Positions 60,094 through 64,000 of a stretch of DNA of 64,000 nucleotides are shown here, piece by piece. Below the pieces are notes generated by a model. It did not search any database, was not told where the DNA came from, and saw only the letters and a program-made list of their open reading frames with translations. The position numbers and the translations under genes were made by a program. The stretch is taken from NCBI GenBank assembly GCA_964401935.1, contig CAYOAL010000006.1, positions 62,001 to 126,000 on the forward strand. Direction: 5' to 3'. This stretch comes from JAPYTK01 sp964401935. Lineage in GTDB: Bacteria > Myxococcota_A > Polyangia > Polyangiales > Polyangiaceae. Numbering within the stretch: position 1 is the first letter of the stretch; every line of letters starts with the position of its first letter.

Positions 60094-61095
60094 ATGCCGC
60101 CTTCGTCATCGCAGCTGCCGCTCGGCGTGAGCCTCATCTCGGGCTTCCTCGGGAGCGGTAAGACGACGTTGGTCAACCGCCTGCTCTCCGCCGAGCATGG
60201 GGTGCGCATGGGCGTGCTCGTGAACGACTTCGGCGACATCGCCATCGACGCCAAGCTCATCGTCAGCGAGCAGAAGGACACGGTCACCCTCGCCAATGGC
60301 TGCATCTGTTGCACGCTGCGCGACGACCTCGGCGAGGCGCTCGGGCAGCTCGCCGAGCGCGACGTCGAGCATGTGGTGGTGGAGGCGAGCGGCATCGCCG
60401 ATCCGCGGGTGCTCGCCCAGACCCTCATGAACCTCGATCGCGGTCGCCAGGTGGCGCTCGACGCGGTGGTGGTGGTGGTGGATAGTGAGCAACTCGGCAG
60501 CTATTCCCCTGCCGACCGCAGCCTCGCGCGCGACCAGCTCGGTCAGGCCAACGTGGTGCTGCTCAACAAGATCGATCTGGCCGACGAGCACGCGCTCGCC
60601 GTTGCCGAGGAGGAGGCGGAGCGCTTCGCGCCGCGTGCCGCCGTGCTCCGGACACGACACGCCGACGTGCCCATCGAGCTGCTCCTCGGCGTGGGCCGCT
60701 TCGACCCGGAGCAGCTGAAGGAGCAGCGGACCGAACATCACGGCCACGGCTACCGCACGTGCAGCTTCACCTCGGACGAGCCCCTCACCCTCTCGCGCCT
60801 GCGCGAGGCCGCCACCGATCTGCCGCCCAGCGTGTTTCGTGCCAAGGGCCGCGTGTTCCTGCGCGAGCGCCCCGAGCACGCCTGCGTGTTGCACGTGGTA
60901 GGGCGGCGCGCGCGCATCGACTTGGGACCGCCGTGGGGCGAGGAGCGGCCGCGCACCGAGCTCTCGTTCCTGGGGCGTCACGACCTCGAGAGCGAGGCGA
61001 TCGAGGCGGCCTTCCAGGCCTGCACCGAGCCTCCGAGCGAGCCCGGCGTGATGCAGCGGGCGCTCACTTGGCTCAGAACGCGCTGGCCAGGGTGA
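60094..61095 (+). CDS. COG0523/CobW-type metallochaperone GTPase
   Basis: A 333-aa G3E-family GTPase. P-loop GFLGSGKTT (about residue 17), the metal-binding GCICCTL (C-x-C-C, about 69), Walker B-type VVVEASGIADP and guanine-specificity NKID (about 158) are all present. A His-rich stretch (TEHHGHGYR) lies between the GTPase and the C-terminal CobW domain. Members deliver Zn, Co or Fe to client enzymes, and His-rich versions are mostly zinc-related (for example ZigA/YciC). The substrate here is unproven. Start ATG 60094; the stretch 59898-60093 holds no gene and may include its promoter. I saw no Zur-box palindrome. Confidence 0.92.
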   Translation: MPPSSSQLPLGVSLISGFLGSGKTTLVNRLLSAEHGVRMGVLVNDFGDIAIDAKLIVSEQKDTVTLANGCICCTLRDDLGEALGQLAERDVEHVVVEASGIADPRVLAQTLMNLDRGRQVALDAVVVVVDSEQLGSYSPADRSLARDQLGQANVVLLNKIDLADEHALAVAEEEAERFAPRAAVLRTRHADVPIELLLGVGRFDPEQLKEQRTEHHGHGYRTCSFTSDEPLTLSRLREAATDLPPSVFRAKGRVFLRERPEHACVLHVVGRRARIDLGPPWGEERPRTELSFLGRHDLESEAIEAAFQACTEPPSEPGVMQRALTWLRTRWPG

Positions 61096-61190
61096 GGGGG
61101 GCCGGCCCGCGCGGTCAGGTCTCGGAGCCCGTCTCGAAGGGGGGACGCGGGCTTCGTTGCTCGAGCGGCGCGGAGGGTTGGTGGCAGACC

Positions 61191-62105
61191 TCAGGCGACG
61201 GCACGCGTGGCGATGGGCTCGGGTCGTCTACGGAGGCTGTCGGCGACATAGATCGCCACCGCACACCAGATGAGGCTGAAGGCGACGGCGTGCTCGGTGC
61301 GGAAGGGCTCCCCGTAGAGGAGCACCGCGGTGCCCAGCTGCATGGTGGGGGCGAGGTACTGCACCATCCCGAGTGTGGTGTAGCGGAGGCGCCGCGCTGC
61401 GCTGGCGAAGGCCAACAGGGGGATGGCGGTGACGACGCCGCTCGCGATGAGCAGGGTCGCGGTGGCGCCCCCTGCCGCGGGCAGGTGGCCGAGGGGGGGC
61501 TCGAGGAGCGCGAGGTAGAGGATGGCCACCGGCGCGGCGAGACCGGTCTCGATGGCGAGGCCCTCGAGCGGCGCGATGGGGGCACGCTTGCGGATGAGCC
61601 CGTAGCAAGAGAAGGTGACCGCGAGGAGCAGCGACACCCACGGGAGCTCACCTCGCGCCAGCGTGAGGAAGATCACGGCACCGAGCGCGAGCGCCACCGC
61701 GACCGCTTGAAACGGGCGGAGCTTCTCACCGAGGAGGACGCGCCCGAGCGCCACGTTGATCAGCGGGTTGATGTAGTAGCCGAGGCTCGCCTCGGTGACG
61801 CGCCCCACGCTCACCGCCCAGATGAAGATCCCCCAGTTGACGGCGATGAGGGAGGTGGACGCGAGCATCGCCCACCGTTTGCGCGGCTCGGCCATCACCG
61901 CCGCGGCCTGCCGAAAGCGGCCGAGGAAGACCAGCGCGACCACCAGGAACCCGAGCGACCACACGACGCGGTGGGCGAGTACCTCGGCGGCTGGGATGGC
62001 TGCGAGCTGCTTCCAGTAGATGGGGAACAACCCCCAGAGGCCATAGGCCAATACCGCCATCCACAAGCCGCGCGTTGGGCTCTCGTCTTCCTGGGGGGCG
62101 ACCAT
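61191..62105 (-). CDS. rarD: RarD-type EamA transporter
   Basis: Inner-membrane protein of 304 aa of the RarD branch of the drug/metabolite transporters. N-terminal features are YGLWGLFPIYWKQLAAIPAAEVLAHRVVWSL, then VNWGIFIWAVSVGRVTEASLGYYINPLINVALGRVLLGEKL, which is the RarD signature, and LGMVQYLAPTMQLGTAVLLYGEPF. Ten helices are expected. The first family member, E. coli RarD, is linked to chloramphenicol sensitivity; the physiological substrate is unknown. Start ATG 62105. It is divergent from the globin gene, with two ATCACGA repeats in the shared promoter region. Confidence 0.93.
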   Translation of the reverse strand: MVAPQEDESPTRGLWMAVLAYGLWGLFPIYWKQLAAIPAAEVLAHRVVWSLGFLVVALVFLGRFRQAAAVMAEPRKRWAMLASTSLIAVNWGIFIWAVSVGRVTEASLGYYINPLINVALGRVLLGEKLRPFQAVAVALALGAVIFLTLARGELPWVSLLLAVTFSCYGLIRKRAPIAPLEGLAIETGLAAPVAILYLALLEPPLGHLPAAGGATATLLIASGVVTAIPLLAFASAARRLRYTTLGMVQYLAPTMQLGTAVLLYGEPFRTEHAVAFSLIWCAVAIYVADSLRRRPEPIATRAVA

Positions 62106-62194
62106 ACCGCGGCAACATAAGAGCGGGCGCGGCGCGAGCCAGCGCCAATCATCTCGGGCGCGCTGGACCACGCGGGGGCGTTCCTCAGCAAACC

Positions 62195-62212
62195 ATCACG
62201 AAAGGATCACGA
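62195..62212. repeat. Two ATCACGA direct repeats in divergent promoter region
   Basis: ATCACGA at 62195-62201 and again at 62206-62212, 11 bp apart (about one helical turn), in the 162-bp gap between rarD (minus) and the globin gene (plus). The arrangement suits a regulator-binding site, but the evidence is only the repeat itself. Confidence 0.35.
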
Positions 62213-62267
62213 GACCCTCCAGCATGACTTTTCCGACGCGGTTACGGTGGGCGCTGGAGGAATCGAC

Positions 62268-62699
62268 ATGAGTCTGAATACCGATGTGCTTCGTTCGAGC
62301 TTCGCGCTGGTGGTGGAACGCAACCCGGCCGTGGTGGCCCGCTTCTACGAGATCTTCTTCGAGCGCTACCCCCAGGTGAAGCCCCTCTTCGGCCAGCGCA
62401 ACACCGCGCAGACCCAGCAGAAAATGCTCACCGAGGCGCTCGTCGCGGTGATCGACCACCTCGAGGACGCCCCCTGGCTCACCGAGCAGCTCCAGGCGAT
62501 CGGGGGCAAACACGTCGACTACGGCGTGACCGACGAGATGTACGACTGGGTTGGAGAGTGCCTGTTGGCGGCGCTCGCCGAGGTGGCCGCGGACGCGTGG
62601 ACCTCCGAGGTCGAGGAGGCCTGGGTGGCCGCCTACGGCGCCATCAAGTCGCTGTGCCTGGAGGGGGCCGAGCGAGCCCGCACCTCCGCGGTGGCGTGA
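62268..62699 (+). CDS. Single-domain globin (flavohemoglobin-like)
   Basis: A 143-aa heme-binding globin close to the globin domain of bacterial flavohemoglobins, without a reductase domain. Typical features are LRSSFALVVERNPAVVARFYEIFFERYPQVKPLF, MLTEALVAVIDHLED and the proximal-His segment IGGKHVDYGVTDEMYDWVGECLLAAL. Such globins bind O2 or NO. Start ATG 62268 has an excellent GGAGGA 6 nt upstream; the upstream ATG-like frame adds only seven residues. It probably contributes to NO detoxification or oxygen handling, which is inferred from the family. Confidence 0.9.
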   Translation: MSLNTDVLRSSFALVVERNPAVVARFYEIFFERYPQVKPLFGQRNTAQTQQKMLTEALVAVIDHLEDAPWLTEQLQAIGGKHVDYGVTDEMYDWVGECLLAALAEVAADAWTSEVEEAWVAAYGAIKSLCLEGAERARTSAVA

Positions 62700-62777
62700 C
62701 ACCCCTCCGGGGGCGTTTCGCTCCCCGAGCACATTGACTAGCCTGTCTCCTCGCGCCTTGTTGGGCGGGAGGAGACC

Positions 62778-64000
62778 CTGACCTTCGACGACTTCGAGAT
62801 CGACACGTCGCGGTTCGAGCTGCGCCGCGGCGGACAGACCGTGGAGGTCGAGCCGCGCGTGCTCGATCTGATCGTGTATCTCGCCGCGCAGGCTCCACGG
62901 GTGGTGACCCGCGACGAGCTCCTCGAGAAGGTGTGGCGCGGCGCGAGCGTGAGCGACGCCGCCCTCTCGCGAGCGGTGCGGGAGGCGCGTCGCGCGCTCG
63001 GCGATGACGGCGCCGCGCAGCGCATCATCAAGACCGTTCACGGACGCGGATACAGCTTCGTCGCCACCGAACGACGCGCCGACGCGGCCCCGGCTCGACC
63101 CCCGGCCTCCCTCGGCGCGACGGCGTTCTTCGGGCGAGGGTCGCACCTCGAGCGCCTCGTGGGCCTCGCCGAGGCGTGTGTGCGTGGGGCGGGCGCGGTG
63201 GTCCTCGTGGAGGGCGAGGCGGGCATCGGGAAGAGCTGCTTGCTCGACCAGCTCCTCGTGCGCGCCAGCGAGCTCGAGCTCGCGGTGGCGAGCGGCCGCT
63301 GCTCCGCTGCGGAGGGGGCCCCTGCCCTGTGGCCGTGGGTTCAGGTGTTGCGCGCGCTCGAGAGCGGCTTGGGGGAAGGGGCGCTCGAGGCGTTGGACGG
63401 CGCGGCCTGGGCTATCCTCGCCCCCCACGTGGGCCGAGCGGCCAGCGCGCCGCACCTCGACGACCCATTCCCTGTGATCGACGCTACCGGTCGCCTGCTC
63501 GCGGCTTGCGCGCGGCAACGCCCGCTGCTCGTCGCCGTCGACGACCTCCACGTCGCCGACTCGGGGTCGCGGGCGATGGCCACCTGGCTCGCCAACGAGC
63601 TCGCGGCCGAGCGCGTGCTGCTGCTCTTGACGACGCGCGATGGTGGGCGCGGGCTCCCTCTCGCGGCTCCCTTGGGCGACGTGCTGCGGGAACGTGCCCA
63701 TCGGTTGCGCCTCGAAGGGCTCGACCGAGAGAGCGTCCGCGCCTGGCTCGCGGTGGCGCGAGGGGAGGAGGTGTCCGACGCCGTGGTGCGACAGGTCACC
63801 ATCAGCACCGGCGGCAACCCCCTCCACATCCGCCAGCTGTTGTGGAGCGCGGAAGGCGCCGAGCTCGATCGGGTGCTGTCGGACGGGCTGCCCCGCGAGC
63901 TCCGTGAGGCGATCGCGGTCCGTCTCGGCCGGCTGCCCCCCTCGAAGCGGGATGTGTTGGTCGCGGCGGCGGTCGCGGGATCCACGTTCACCACCGGCGG
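62778..64000 (+). CDS. Winged-helix AAA transcriptional regulator (C-terminus beyond window; CTG start)
   Basis: The N-terminal OmpR/PhoB-type winged helix (about residues 1-95: TFDDFEIDTSRFELRRGGQTVEVEPRVLDLIVYLA, VTRDELLEKVWRG, AALSRAVREARRALGDDG and IIKTVHGRGYSFVA) is fused to an AAA_16 ATPase, with Walker A GEAGIGKS (about 145), Walker B AVDDLHVAD (about 252) and TGGNPLHIRQLL. No ATG, GTG or TTG lies in frame between the upstream TAG (62739-62741) and the first wing, and GGAGGAG sits immediately before CTG 62778, so CTG appears to be the start. GTG 62841 would delete the first strands. It runs off the right edge. It resembles CadC-like or AAA regulators that sense a ligand through the distal repeat region. 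Confidence 0.85.
   Translation, partial: MTFDDFEIDTSRFELRRGGQTVEVEPRVLDLIVYLAAQAPRVVTRDELLEKVWRGASVSDAALSRAVREARRALGDDGAAQRIIKTVHGRGYSFVATERRADAAPARPPASLGATAFFGRGSHLERLVGLAEACVRGAGAVVLVEGEAGIGKSCLLDQLLVRASELELAVASGRCSAAEGAPALWPWVQVLRALESGLGEGALEALDGAAWAILAPHVGRAASAPHLDDPFPVIDATGRLLAACARQRPLLVAVDDLHVADSGSRAMATWLANELAAERVLLLLTTRDGGRGLPLAAPLGDVLRERAHRLRLEGLDRESVRAWLAVARGEEVSDAVVRQVTISTGGNPLHIRQLLWSAEGAELDRVLSDGLPRELREAIAVRLGRLPPSKRDVLVAAAVAGSTFTTG

Noticed and set aside
62196..63827. Long minus-strand frame across the globin and AAA regulator
   Set aside because: Antisense shadow of two genes with clear conserved motifs.

Overview
The window is a very GC-rich stretch of bacterial chromosome. 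Its content points to a myxobacterium (Myxococcota, probably the Polyangia/Sandaracinus side). It has eukaryote-like Ser/Thr kinases, FHA-domain sigma-54 activators, many lipoproteins (several Cys-rich), a DUF1592-type/DUF1552 secreted pair, FG-GAP/ASPIC proteins and large AAA/TPR signalling ATPases. This assignment is inferred from gene families. I saw no phage, insertion sequence, CRISPR array, rRNA or tRNA.

The most important observation is that two genes appear to decode UGA as selenocysteine. At 55289-55891 (minus) lies a methionine sulfoxide reductase MsrA whose catalytic Cys codon in the GCFWG motif is TGA, followed by an 8-bp hairpin with a GUU loop where a bacterial SECIS element should be. 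At 47181-47582 (plus) a small protein of no family known to me is interrupted by one in-frame TGA, followed by a perfect 6-bp hairpin with a GGUC loop 17 nt downstream. Each would be misread as fragments. No selA/selB/selC/selD gene is in the window.

Layout. 1-5.1 kb: a kinase-AAA signalling protein (cut by the left edge) divergent from an FHA sigma-54 activator. 5.1-8.3 kb: a regulatory region with two enhancer-like palindromes exactly 120 bp apart, then a secreted protein and a HEAT-repeat protein. 8.4-11 kb: a Uma2-type nuclease and a cysP-cysK sulfate/cysteine operon. 11-19.7 kb: mostly hypothetical membrane, lipoprotein and zinc-ribbon genes in tight overlapping runs, plus a solute-binding-like protein and an EamA transporter. 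19.8-23.3 kb: two membrane-anchored proteins on the minus strand. 23.4-30.2 kb: a surface-glycan locus (GT39-type glycosyltransferase, LbH acetyltransferase, GDP-mannose dehydratase, AsnB-type amidotransferase, and a MurE-like ligase lacking the UDP-sugar-binding domain). 30.2-35.8 kb: a Cys-rich lipoprotein, a TatA-like protein, a glutaredoxin-like membrane protein, a hydrolase, an OmpA-type lipoprotein and a second FHA sigma-54 activator. 35.8-39.3 kb: a Ser/Thr kinase with its partner gene, and a LamG lipoprotein. 39.5-44.7 kb: the DUF1592-like/DUF1552 pair, a PAP2 phosphatase and a methyltransferase. 44.8-51.2 kb: a zinc-ribbon/propeller membrane protein, the second selenoprotein candidate, an AraC regulator, a lipoprotein and an M1-like metallopeptidase with a dockerin-like tail. 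51.3-64 kb: an AAA/TPR regulator, a SnoaL-like protein, a small lipoprotein, selenocysteine MsrA, an FAD oxidoreductase, an EF-hand protein, an FG-GAP/ASPIC lipoprotein, a COG0523 GTPase, RarD, a globin and a winged-helix AAA regulator cut by the right edge.

Genes overlap by ATGA or GTGA in many places (cysP-cysK, kinase and partner, 12.36-13.3 kb, 16.1 kb, 23.9 kb), so translational coupling is common. Many starts are GTG or TTG. Long open frames antisense to real genes are abundant, as expected at this GC content, and are not annotated.
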